Shown here: in pieces, positions 15,728 to 23,065 of the stretch
Numbering within the stretch: the stretch's first letter is position 1
How the letters are laid out: every line of letters begins with the position of its first letter
From: an uncultured Oscillospiraceae bacterium
GTDB lineage: Bacteria > Bacillota > Clostridia > Oscillospirales > Oscillospiraceae
Direction of reading: 5' to 3'
Length of the DNA: 64,000 nt
NCBI GenBank assembly: GCA_910579775.1
Contig: CAJTUE010000003.1
Span: forward strand, 1-64,000
The notes under the pieces: model-generated
Seen by the model: only the letters and a program-made list of their open reading frames with translations
Database searches by the model: none
Told to the model about the DNA's origin: nothing
Program-made: the position numbers and the translations under genes

Positions 15728-17389
15728 CTACGGCTGCTCGGCCTTGATGGCGCTGAGCAGGGCGGGGATCATCTGCTTCTTGCGGCTCATCACCCCGGGC
15801 AGGACAGCCACGCCGTCCTTGGTCTGCGCGCCAAAGGCCCGCTCTACCAGCTCCGCTGCGCCGTCCCCCGCCATCATCACCTCGGTGGTGGAGGTGGGCA
15901 CGTCGGTGAACATATAAAAAATGAAGTCCACCCCCTGTTTTTGAAGGGCGGCGTCCAGATAGGGCTTCAGCAGCGCCTCTCCCGCCGCGCGGTTCTTGTC
16001 CGACATGAAGATGCTCTGCCCCACCCCAAAGCGGGTGCCGCCGCCGGTAAAGATCTTATAGTCCGTCCGCAGTAGCTCCTCCGGGCTCTTGCCCGACACG
16101 TCTCCGCCGTGGTCGAACATGGCCTGGGCGTAGTCCTCCATATCCACCTCCGCCAGCTTGGCCAACTCCCGGGCCGCCGCCTCGTCCAGAGGGGTGCAGG
16201 TGGGGGAGCGGAACATGAGGGTGTCGGACAGAATGGCGGACAGCATCAGCCCCGCCGCCGCCCGGTCCGGGACCACGCCGTTTTCTTTGTAGAGCTGGTA
16301 GATGATGGTGCAGGTGGCGCCCACCGGCATATTGCGGAAATACACCGGCCCCTCAGTCTCCACCGCGCCGATGCGGTGGTGGTCGATGATCTCCAGGATC
16401 TCCGATTCCTCCAGGCCGTCCACCGCCTGTCCCTTCTCATTGTGGTCCACCAGGATCAGCCGCTTTTTCTCCAGGTTCAACAGGTTTCGCCGGGAGACCA
16501 TCCCCAGATAGTGCTCCGACTCGTCCACGATGGGGAAATAGCGGTAGCGTACCTTGGCCATCACCTTTGTCACGTTCTCTACCGGGCTGTGCGGGGAGAA
16601 GGTCAACAGCCCCTCCGACACCATATAGTGCCCGATGGGGGCGGCCTGCACCACCATCTGTCCGGCCACATAGGTGGAGTAAGGAGTAGAGAGCAAAATG
16701 CATTTGTGTTCCTCCGCCAGAGAACAGATGGTTTTGGAAACCTTGGCTCCCTGGCACACCACGATGCACCCGGCCTCTCCCTCAATGGCGGCCAGCTGGC
16801 TCTCCGCCCGGTCAGAGACAATGACCACATCCCCCTTGGAGATGGACGCCTCCATCATGGAGCCGCTGCCCGCGCCCACCACGATGTTGCCCGTCACCAC
16901 CCGGCCCAAGACCTCTCCCGCCAGCACCACGGCGTTCAAGGTGTCCACAATGTTTTCATAGGGGGTCTTCGCCTTGCGCAAAATGCCCTCGTCCAGCATG
17001 TCCATATAGGCGGTCGCCATGTCCTTGATGGTCACCAGCCCCCGCAGGAGGTTTTCTCCGTCCACCACGCACAGGGTGTCCGCATTGCGCTCTCCCAGCA
17101 GATCCCATCCCCGGCGCAGACTGAGGGAGGCGTCCACCCCGGCGTCCAGCCGGTAGTCCACGTCCTTGAGCTGGGGGCTGACGTCGGTGGTGAGCCGGGG
17201 CTGTTCCACGCCAAAATAGTCCAGGGCAAACTTGCTCTCCCGGTTCACCAGTCCCGCCCGGCAGGGCACATAACGGCGGGCCGAATCCACCGCGTTTTTC
17301 AGTTTCGCGTAGGCGATGGCCGCGCAGATGGAGTCGGTGTCCGGGTTCTTGTGCCCGATGACCTTCACCGAATGCCCGCTTCCCTCCAT
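15728..17389 (-). CDS. Manganese-dependent inorganic diphosphatase with CBS and DRTGG domains
   Basis: A 553-residue family II pyrophosphatase that hydrolyses PPi to phosphate in the cytoplasm. The DHH-family metal motifs are GHKNPDTDS (H13, D17, D19) at the start and the DHH triad in IIDHHRIG. A regulatory insert between them holds a CBS pair (~65-120 and ~255-300, e.g. SPVENVTKVMAKVRYRYFPIV) flanking a DRTGG domain (~130-245), as in the nucleotide-regulated clostridial enzymes. The C-terminal DHHA2 domain ends RKKQMIPAL. A GGGAGGCG site precedes the ATG. It probably starts the transcript that continues into the S41 protease. Confidence 0.95.
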   Translation of the reverse strand: MEGSGHSVKVIGHKNPDTDSICAAIAYAKLKNAVDSARRYVPCRAGLVNRESKFALDYFGVEQPRLTTDVSPQLKDVDYRLDAGVDASLSLRRGWDLLGERNADTLCVVDGENLLRGLVTIKDMATAYMDMLDEGILRKAKTPYENIVDTLNAVVLAGEVLGRVVTGNIVVGAGSGSMMEASISKGDVVIVSDRAESQLAAIEGEAGCIVVCQGAKVSKTICSLAEEHKCILLSTPYSTYVAGQMVVQAAPIGHYMVSEGLLTFSPHSPVENVTKVMAKVRYRYFPIVDESEHYLGMVSRRNLLNLEKKRLILVDHNEKGQAVDGLEESEILEIIDHHRIGAVETEGPVYFRNMPVGATCTIIYQLYKENGVVPDRAAAGLMLSAILSDTLMFRSPTCTPLDEAAARELAKLAEVDMEDYAQAMFDHGGDVSGKSPEELLRTDYKIFTGGGTRFGVGQSIFMSDKNRAAGEALLKPYLDAALQKQGVDFIFYMFTDVPTSTTEVMMAGDGAAELVERAFGAQTKDGVAVLPGVMSRKKQMIPALLSAIKAEQP

Positions 17390-17433
17390 AAAAAACGCCT
17401 CCCTTTTCGTTGCTTCTCGAATAGTATGCCTTG

Positions 17434-17462
17434 ATTATACCACGCTCACCCGCTTGCCGTAA
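17434..17462 (-). promoter_or_regulatory. Promoter of the pyrophosphatase gene
   Basis: Minus strand TTACGG (17457-17462), 17 bases, TATAAT (17434-17439), 45 bases before the ATG. Confidence 0.6.
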
Positions 17463-17481
17463 TCATTCTGAACGGATCTCC

Positions 17482-18114
17482 CTAGCCCATGATATGGGTA
17501 TAGCCCACGGCAAGGCCAAGGATGTGAACGCGGGAAACGTCCTGGCCGGTAAATACCATCGGTGATACACACGGGTTTTCGGCCACAAGCTGAACCATGG
17601 AGCCGTCAAAGTAGACGCGCTTTAGGGTCGCCTCGGCGTCGTCTACCATGACGGCGGCGATCTGACCGTTCTCCACCTCCGACTGCTGGCGGATGTAAAC
17701 CACGTCGCCGTCCCTGATCCCGGCGTTTACCATGCTGTCCCCCTTGCAGGTAAGCGCGTAATCGGCGCGGATATGGCGGGGGAGATCGATGTAGCCCTCA
17801 ATGTTCTGTTCCGCCAGAATGGGAACGCCGCAGGCGATCTGTCCCACCAGGGGGATCTTCTTCATGGGCCGCAGTGGGACGACGTTGGACGGCAGAGGGG
17901 ACGGGTCGGGCTCGTCGATAATTCCCATGATCTGCCCCGGCGTCACCCCCAGCGCCAGGGCAAACGCGGTGATCTTCGACTGGCTCAGATCCACGCCGCC
18001 GCTTTCGATCTTTGCAATGGACGAGCGGTCTGTGTACCCAACCATCCGCGCAAGCTCCTCCTGGGAGTAGCCGCGAAGCTTGCGCAGCCGCTTGATGTTC
18101 TCGTGAGTGTCCAC
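17482..18114 (-). CDS. XRE-type HTH repressor with LexA-like S24 autoprotease domain
   Basis: A 210-residue repressor like those of prophages. The N-terminal XRE helix-turn-helix covers ~5-60 (YSQEELARMVG, SSIAKIESG). An S24 peptidase domain covers ~85-205: putative self-cleavage bond C95-G96 in QIACGVP (Cys-Gly as in UmuD), nucleophile S127 in CKGDSMVNAGI and general base K165 in ATLKRVY. Such repressors are inactivated by RecA-stimulated self-cleavage after DNA damage. It starts at a GTG behind AAGGAGGT. It is divergent from the polymorphic toxin gene, and TTCAC-type half-sites lie over both promoters, so it most likely controls itself and the toxin. No integrase or other phage gene is nearby. 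Confidence 0.92.
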   Translation of the reverse strand: MDTHENIKRLRKLRGYSQEELARMVGYTDRSSIAKIESGGVDLSQSKITAFALALGVTPGQIMGIIDEPDPSPLPSNVVPLRPMKKIPLVGQIACGVPILAEQNIEGYIDLPRHIRADYALTCKGDSMVNAGIRDGDVVYIRQQSEVENGQIAAVMVDDAEATLKRVYFDGSMVQLVAENPCVSPMVFTGQDVSRVHILGLAVGYTHIMG

Positions 18115-18138
18115 ACTGCCACCTCCTTAGCTGCTTAT

Positions 18139-18167
18139 ACAGTACCACATTAGTGAACCAGCGTCAA
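18139..18167 (-). promoter_or_regulatory. Promoter of the HTH-S24 repressor gene
   Basis: Minus strand TTGACG (18162-18167), 17 bases, TACTGT (18139-18144). A GGTTCAC half-site (18153-18159) falls within the spacer, consistent with autorepression. Confidence 0.6.
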
Positions 18168-18194
18168 CATTTTTTACTTTCCCCAAAGAGACTA

Positions 18195-18244
18195 TTGACT
18201 TTGATTCACGATTGATGTAGGATAGCTACGTGAATATTGTTCAC
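18195..18244 (+). promoter_or_regulatory. Promoter and operators of the polymorphic toxin gene
   Basis: TTGACT (18195-18200), 17 bases, TAGGAT (18218-18223). A TTCAC half-site lies in the spacer (18205-18209) and a palindrome GTGAATATTGTTCAC covers 18230-18244, at the expected transcription start. These match the half-site in the repressor's own promoter. Confidence 0.65.
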
Positions 18245-18313
18245 AAAAGTGGTCTGGTCACAGCTGGAGAAGAAAAGCTGAAAATCACACAAAAGAAAGG
18301 AAAAGGTGATGCT

Positions 18314-19750
18314 ATGACAACTAAAGAACGGCAAAAGGGCAAAACAGAATTAGGGTGGACGCAGGCGCCGGGGCTGACCCGGGCCGCCGCCTCGTCTTAT
18401 GCAATGGGAGGAAGCTACACTCCGGCCCCGGCTTATGGGGCGGCCCTTCAGAACAAAGAACTGAAGGAGCTGGACCTCAAACCCGTAGAGCGGAAGGAGA
18501 CTCCGAAGGCCCCTCCCACGGTCCGTGTCCCCGCCTCCATGCCCAAGGGGATGGACCCCGCGGCCCTGGCGCTGGCCGCGCGGCGCAACGAGGCAGCGGT
18601 CAAGCAGACCCAAGCCCGTAAGGAGCAGGAGCGGCGGACCGCCCAGACCTCGGTGGCGGAGACGACGGCCCAAGCGACAGCGCCTGTCAGCGTGTCTATG
18701 CCGACACAGTTCTCTGCCTCCAACTACCTGACAGGTGAAGCTTCGATGCCTGTCACACCCTATGCCGCGGGGCTCCAGGCCGGGATCGTCAAGACCCCGA
18801 AGCGCAAGGAGAAACCCATGCCTTTGCCGCTTCCTATGGACCCGGAGCCCTTGGTCTTTGATCATCTTTCCAGGAAGCAGAAGGAACAAGCGCTGGAGAC
18901 AGCCAAGCGGATGGAGAAGATGCCATTGTTCAGCGGCGGACTGACAACACCGGAGCAAAACAGGGCTCTGATCGATCAGCTGAACAAGGAGCTGGAACGG
19001 GAAGACATCATCGCTATGGGGTTCGACCCTCGCTGGTTGGCCTTATCCAGGAAGCAAGGACTGTTGACCGAAGAGGAAAAAACCGAGGCCCGCGCCGCCG
19101 CCGAACAGCTTGCCGCCCAGCCGCTCCAAGTCCGCTACCAAGAAGCTCAAAGAGCGGCGGGCGCCTCTCCCTATGGGCAGATCCCCGCCATGTTGAGCTT
19201 TGAACGCAGCATGACCCCGGAGGAAACAGAACTGTTCAAGACCCAGTATGCCCTAGGGACTTCATTGGCAGACCGGGCGGGAATGTCCGGTCCCTTTGCC
19301 GCGGCGGCAGGCCTGGTAAGCGCCCTGCCCGGGGCGTCCTGGGCGGACCGGGAGGGTGGGCCAAATGGTGCATGGAGGAGCGGTGAAGCTCCTGGGGCAC
19401 CTGAACCTGAGCAACTCCATTCCCGCCAATGTAGCGGCCAGCGCTACCGAGGGCGTCTCCTTTGCAGGGACCCAAATGGGTACGCGTATGCTGCTGGACG
19501 AGGATTATCGGCCCAGCGGCGAGGAAGCGGCGGTGGACTTGACCTCGGCGGCGGCATTTTCCGCCCTCTCCCGCTATCTCCAGACCCGCGCGCAGTCCAA
19601 GGAGGCGGCGGTGCGGCTTCAGGCGGACGCGGAGGATATGAAGAGGGATTTTCAACGCATTGCCAACAACGTGTATGTAAACGGTCCGGAGGCCACGCTG
19701 GACGATTTGGAACTCAAGATTGCCCGAACAAGGGGCGCGATCAACGCTAA
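18314..19750 (+). pseudogene. Polymorphic toxin gene, N-terminal part (frame broken near 19353)
   Basis: The ATG at 18314 (AAGGTGAT site) opens a protein with no signal peptide. Residues ~1-170 are polar, Pro/Ala/Lys-rich; ~170-310 are predicted helical and charged (RKQKEQALETAKRMEK, LTEEEKTEARAAAEQL); then a small Ala/Gly-rich hydrophobic stretch (FAAAAGLVSALPG) appears. Homologous coding sequence ends at about residue 347, where the frame meets the 777-bp repeat one base out of register, so the last ~130 residues of this ORF are an out-of-frame reading of the repeat core. Removing one G from the GGGAGGGTGGG run at 19350-19360 would join it to the downstream frame and give a ~726-residue protein ending in the toxin domain. 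The N-terminal family is not one I can name. Its layout (variable linker, Ala/Gly helical core, cassette tail, small partner gene) is that of secreted polymorphic toxins. Confidence 0.6.
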
Positions 19751-20130
19751 CACCTACATGGGCCAACAGGAGACGGTGAACGCCATCAACGAGTTTTTGG
19801 ACACCCTGGATGAGGCTATCTCCATGAAGCGGCTGGAGCTTGGCGCGATCCCGGGCACGGCGGTGGATGCCGGGAGTGTGACGGGCGCGCCCGCTTACAG
19901 ATGGGAGGCTCCCGCGTTTACCCCCAATTCTGAGAGCACCAACGGAGGCGGAGGATATTTGATGGGATTGGTCCCGGAGATCCCACCGCGTCCTGTGCAG
20001 CAGAGCCCCCGGGATATCCTTTCCCGTCTGGCCTGGGAGATGGCCGCGGGGGACGATCCTCTTGGCGACCTCGCCAAGGATGACATGCTGGCCATTCTGG
20101 AGCAGATCGCCCGGAGGCAGAGCGGGGAGG
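19354..20130 (+). repeat. 777-bp direct repeat, copy 1 (toxin core region)
   Basis: Nearly identical to 21403-22179 (constant offset 2049), with only a handful of substitutions such as CAGTCC/CAGCCC and GAGGCT/GAGGAT. It encodes the conserved core up to the RRQSGE motif, after which the two copies share no sequence. Confidence 0.95.
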
Positions 20131-20495
20131 CAAACCCGGGAGAAGAGGACGTAGTAGCGCTAGCGCCGCTAAGGGAATACGATGGAAATGTCCAAATTAT
20201 AGAGAAGTTTTCTCCAACAGAGTATGTAATCAGTGTGTCGCTTCCATCTATTTCCGGCGCGACACAACATTTTGCAAAAAACCTTACGAGCAAACCGGAT
20301 AGGGCGGGATTGACTGCTACCGTGGCGCAAGGTATAATTGAAAATAGAAAGCTTGTTTTGTGGCAAGCCAAGAGTCAGACTTTGAAAATAATATCTGATG
20401 ATGGGTATGTAGTTTTAAACTTACAGGGGAGACTGATAACAGTAGTCCCAGAGAAGTTGAGAAGGAAATATAAAGATTATCTGGAAAGGAAGTAA
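19356..20495 (+). CDS. Polymorphic toxin, core and C-terminal toxin domain 1
   Basis: This open frame (379 codons from an internal ATG) carries the toxin core and its tail. Residues 1-258 are the shared core: Ala/Gly-rich helices (NSIPANVAASATEGVSF, SAAAFSALSRYLQTRAQ) and a Gly-rich spacer. From the RRQSGE boundary (nt 20130) base composition becomes AT-richer and the sequence is unique. This ~120-residue tail ends NLQGRLITVVPEKLRRKYKDYLERK-like. Its pattern (conserved H in ATQHFAKNL, paired strands, final ITVVP strand and helix) resembles BECR-fold RNase toxins such as the colicin D/EndoU group; this is a tentative inference. It ends four bases before the small partner gene. Whether it is made depends on the frameshift described for the upstream fragment. 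Confidence 0.6.
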   Translation: MGQMVHGGAVKLLGHLNLSNSIPANVAASATEGVSFAGTQMGTRMLLDEDYRPSGEEAAVDLTSAAAFSALSRYLQTRAQSKEAAVRLQADAEDMKRDFQRIANNVYVNGPEATLDDLELKIARTRGAINANTYMGQQETVNAINEFLDTLDEAISMKRLELGAIPGTAVDAGSVTGAPAYRWEAPAFTPNSESTNGGGGYLMGLVPEIPPRPVQQSPRDILSRLAWEMAAGDDPLGDLAKDDMLAILEQIARRQSGEANPGEEDVVALAPLREYDGNVQIIEKFSPTEYVISVSLPSISGATQHFAKNLTSKPDRAGLTATVAQGIIENRKLVLWQAKSQTLKIISDDGYVVLNLQGRLITVVPEKLRRKYKDYLERK

Positions 20496-20499
20496 TTTG

Positions 20500-20727
20500 A
20501 TGGCAAAGAACCATGACGATACGCATATGTGTCCACTATATGGTAGGGAAGTATTTTATGGAGAATGTTACGAGGTGCAAGAGGTCCGTGAGGATGAAAT
20601 GGACATGAAGTGGTTGATGGAGCCCATTGATATCGACAGAGCGAATGAAATCTGTGAAAAGTGCAAATGGTACATTGTGAACGCGCATGCACACGGCGAC
20701 GGTTCTTCTGTGTTAAGTCCATTATGA
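20500..20727 (+). CDS. Small Cys-rich protein, candidate immunity partner of toxin 1
   Basis: A 75-residue protein starting at an ATG four bases after the toxin frame stop, behind GGAAAGGA. It is acidic and has four cysteines (CPLYGREVFYGEC and CEKC), probably a small zinc-binding fold. Its place directly after the variable toxin tail, and its lower GC content shared with that tail, make it the candidate immunity gene. The zinc-knuckle look could equally mean an unrelated regulatory protein. It ends with SVLSPL before a terminator. Confidence 0.55.
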   Translation: MAKNHDDTHMCPLYGREVFYGECYEVQEVREDEMDMKWLMEPIDIDRANEICEKCKWYIVNAHAHGDGSSVLSPL

Positions 20728-20761
20728 GAAATAAGGGCAGGCCGGATAGAATAACGAACAG

Positions 20762-20794
20762 GCAGGAGTGGCATTGACCCACTCCTGCTTTTTT
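20762..20794 (+). terminator. Terminator after toxin/immunity unit 1
   Basis: GCAGGAGTGG (20762-20771) pairs with CCACTCCTGC (20779-20788), followed by TTTTTT. Confidence 0.9.
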
Positions 20795-20810
20795 CGTCCC
20801 TTGTGTCTTT

Positions 20811-20873
20811 GTAGGGGCGGGTTCTAAACCCGTCCTTGACCTTCGTAGGGCGCGGCGTCCCAGACGCGCCGCC
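20811..20873. repeat. Two REP-like palindromes
   Basis: GTAGGGGCGGGTTC...ACCCGTCC (20811-20835) and GTAGGGCGCGGCG...CGCGCCGCC (20845-20873) share the GTAGGG(G)CG head and close on themselves. Short palindromes of this type are common between genes in this bacterial group. No transposase is nearby. The rest of 20874-21010 is AT-rich, with a possible promoter TTGCCA (20899-20904), 17 bases, TATAAA (20922-20927), but no gene I can support. Confidence 0.5.
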
Positions 20874-21010
20874 TTTCAGCCAAACCCCTGAAAAGAGCTT
20901 GCCACAAACGTATCAAATATGTATAAAATGGATAAGAATTGAAACTTATCATAAAAATCAACAAGACAAAAGAAGTCCCCTTGTCTTCCCTTGTCCTTCT
21001 CGTTCTCTCT

Positions 21011-21178
21011 TTATTTTGTCTCGATGAAGATGCCCTTTTCGGCGCTCCAGTCCACCTTGAAGCCCAGGGACGTACCCAGGTCACGAAGCTTGTAGTAGGT
21101 GTAGGCTCCGCCCTGGTCGTCCTTGAGCATGATGGCCTCCAGGGCCGCCGTCTGGCCGTTGATGTTGGTGGGAGCGGT
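21011..21178 (-). pseudogene. 3' remnant of a stalk-domain (copper amine oxidase N-like) surface protein
   Basis: On the minus strand about 55 codons read NINGQTAALEAIMLKDD, then YYKLRDLGTSLGFKVDW and SAEKGIFIETK before a stop. This is the typical end of the 'stalk domain' found in many secreted Firmicutes proteins. Upstream of ~21178 the homology stops where the plus-strand toxin cassette begins, so only the tail of the gene survives. It marks the left junction of the second cassette. Confidence 0.7.
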
Positions 21179-22694
21179 GGCGGGAAATGTTGGTGTCACT
21201 CTGGCAGGAGGAAAGCTGGCGGATGCGGCGGTAAAAACAACACCTCTGCTGCGCCATCTGCCCAAGGCGGCGCAGACTGTCCTTTCCACAGGCCTGAACT
21301 TCGGGGGCCAGGCGGCATTGCGGACCGCGGAGAACGGTGGGGACGCAGGGCAGATCGTCAAGTCAGGAGTGACCAACGCCTTGGCGGGAATGGCGGGCCA
21401 GGGGGTGGGCCAAATGGTGCATGGAGGAGCGGTGAAGCTCCTGGGGCACCTGAACCTGAGCAACTCCATTCCCGCCAATGTAGCGGCCAGCGCTACCGAG
21501 GGCGTCTCCTTTGCAGGGACCCAAATGGGTACGCGTATGCTGCTGGACGAGGATTATCGGCCCAGCGGCGAGGAAGCGGCGGTGGACTTGACCTCGGCGG
21601 CGGCATTTTCCGCCCTCTCCCGCTATCTCCAGACCCGCGCGCAGCCCAAGGAGGCGGCGGTGCGGCTTCAGGCGGACGCGGAGGATATGAAGAGGGATTT
21701 TCAACGCATTGCCAACAACGTGTATGTAAACGGTCCGGAGGCCACGCTGGACGATTTGGAACTCAAGATTGCCCGAACAAGGGGCGCGATCAACGCTAAC
21801 ACCTACATGGGCCAACAGGAGACGGTGAACGCCATCAACGAGTTTTTGGACACCCTGGATGAGGCTATCTCCATGAAGCGGCTGGAGCTTGGCGCGATCC
21901 CGGGCACGGCGGTGGATGCCGGGAGTGTGACGGGCGCGCCCGCTTACAGATGGGAGGATCCCGCGTTTACCCCCAATTCCGAGAGCACCAACGGAGGCGG
22001 AGGATATTTGATGGGATTGGTCCCGGAGATCCCACCGCGTCCTGTGCAGCAGAGCCCCCGGGATATCCTTTCCCGTCTGGCCTGGGAGATGGCCGCGGGG
22101 GACGATCCTCTTGGCGACCTCGCCAAGGATGACATGCTGGCTATTCTGGACCAGATCGCCCGGAGGCAGAGCGGGGAGGTAACAGAACAAACGGATAAAG
22201 CAGAGCCATTGATTCTAGCTGAAAATGAGTTGCTACCCACTGAAGAAGATGGTACAATGCTATCGGAGACAGTATCTGGTGCTCTGAATCCCACAGGGAA
22301 AGCTGCACGAGAGCATGCGAAAAGATACTATGGATTAATACGGAAGATGAAAACCGATGTTGCGAGGATAGCGAAAAATACGGGATATGGCTCAGACCAA
22401 ATCATGCAAATAAAGCAATACCTATTCTTCGATAGCCATATTCTCAGCGGAGGCAAACGGGAAAGATTTGCGCCTGATTACGACATGGCACAGTCGTGGA
22501 AACGTCTTTTGGAGGGTGTCGATATTCAAGAGCATGATTTAACTCTTTTGAAGCACGAGATGATGGAGATGGAGTTGGTTGCGTCGGGCATGAGCCAGGC
22601 TGAGGCCCACAAGAGAACATCTGCCATATACAATTATGCGAAGGAGGTCGAAGAATACAATGATAGAATTAAAAAATATAAAGATCAAAGATAA
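21123..22694 (+). CDS. Orphan polymorphic toxin cassette 2 (5'-truncated)
   Basis: The open frame has 523 codons, but its first ~20 are an antisense reading of the stalk-domain remnant. Toxin homology starts near 21183 (GNVGVTLAGGKLADAA). A further ~70 residues of Ala/Gly-rich helices, absent from copy 1, precede the shared core (~21403-22179). After the RRQSGE boundary comes an unrelated ~170-residue tail, AT-richer, containing TDVARIAKNTGYGSDQI, SGGKRERFAPDYDMAQSW, an HExxE-like LLKHEMMEMEL and a following AEAHKRTSAIYNYAKE. I have a general recollection of this tail at the ends of other Firmicutes toxins and phage head proteins, but no activity can be assigned. There is no proper start, ribosome site or targeting region, so this is probably a silent donor cassette rather than an expressed toxin. 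Confidence 0.65.
   Translation: MSMMASRAAVWPLMLVGAVAGNVGVTLAGGKLADAAVKTTPLLRHLPKAAQTVLSTGLNFGGQAALRTAENGGDAGQIVKSGVTNALAGMAGQGVGQMVHGGAVKLLGHLNLSNSIPANVAASATEGVSFAGTQMGTRMLLDEDYRPSGEEAAVDLTSAAAFSALSRYLQTRAQPKEAAVRLQADAEDMKRDFQRIANNVYVNGPEATLDDLELKIARTRGAINANTYMGQQETVNAINEFLDTLDEAISMKRLELGAIPGTAVDAGSVTGAPAYRWEDPAFTPNSESTNGGGGYLMGLVPEIPPRPVQQSPRDILSRLAWEMAAGDDPLGDLAKDDMLAILDQIARRQSGEVTEQTDKAEPLILAENELLPTEEDGTMLSETVSGALNPTGKAAREHAKRYYGLIRKMKTDVARIAKNTGYGSDQIMQIKQYLFFDSHILSGGKRERFAPDYDMAQSWKRLLEGVDIQEHDLTLLKHEMMEMELVASGMSQAEAHKRTSAIYNYAKEVEEYNDRIKKYKDQR
21403..22179 (+). repeat. 777-bp direct repeat, copy 2 (toxin core region)
   Basis: Second copy of the core at 19354-20130. Recombination between the copies would exchange toxin tails and their partner genes, or delete the 2049 bases between them. 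Confidence 0.95.
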
Positions 22695-22899
22695 AATAAT
22701 CGTCTGCACAGCCATTGTGGAGGACTGCCATGACCCATTTGAGATTTGCGTCAATGGTGAAAGCGGAGAAGCGGAGCCGGTGACTTTGCCACGAGGGTAT
22801 GAATGGTGTAAATCTCATGTCGCACACGCGGTGGCTGCATTGTTAGATATGTTTGAAAGCGGTGTTTGCGATCAAGAAAAGACCATTATGTGGTATTAA
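22660..22899 (+). CDS. Small protein, candidate immunity partner of toxin 2
   Basis: A 79-residue acidic protein starting at an ATG that overlaps the last 35 bases of the toxin 2 frame. An AAGGAGG lies 12 bases upstream, which is long but usable; the frame could also open 24 bases earlier. It has strands KIIVCTAIVED and a conserved-looking LPRGYEWCKSHVAHAVAALLDM helix region, ending TIMWY. The overlap with the toxin tail and similar low GC content suggest a linked toxin/immunity module. No domain family is recognised. Confidence 0.55.
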   Translation: MIELKNIKIKDKIIVCTAIVEDCHDPFEICVNGESGEAEPVTLPRGYEWCKSHVAHAVAALLDMFESGVCDQEKTIMWY

Positions 22900-22911
22900 G
22901 CACACAGAGGG

Positions 22912-23032
22912 ACGGCTTAGCGTGTGGTGAAGGACATTTTCGCCTCATTTGTCCCTGTGTGACGGACACGTCATGGTTGTTCTCCTGTCGGAAAGGCCCC
23001 GACAGAGAAAACCGTCCCTCAGTCTTATTGCC
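22912..23032. repeat. Nested palindromic repeat (GAGGGACGG family), copy 1
   Basis: The outer arms GAGGGACGG (22912 on) and CCGTCCCTC (to ~23031) enclose a second pair CACACAGAGGGAC/GTCCCTGTGTG and an inner CTGTCGG/CCGACAG hairpin (~22985-23006). The right flank CCGTCCCTCAGTCTT recurs, inverted, in the element at 60549-60615. No coding sequence is evident between 22900 and the ftsH stop at 23066. Confidence 0.7.
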
Positions 23033-23065
23033 ACGAGGCGTGTATGTCCATATTGCCGCGCAGCC

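Noticed and set aside
20939..21799. A 286-codon plus-strand frame entering the second toxin repeat
   Set aside because: It reads the repeat core in the wrong frame (same out-of-frame peptide as the tail of the first toxin ORF) and begins in AT-rich spacer and antisense stalk-domain remnant.
17482..23065. The island as a complete prophage
   Set aside because: Only the repressor is phage-like. There is no integrase, terminase, capsid, portal or tail gene, and no attachment repeats were found.
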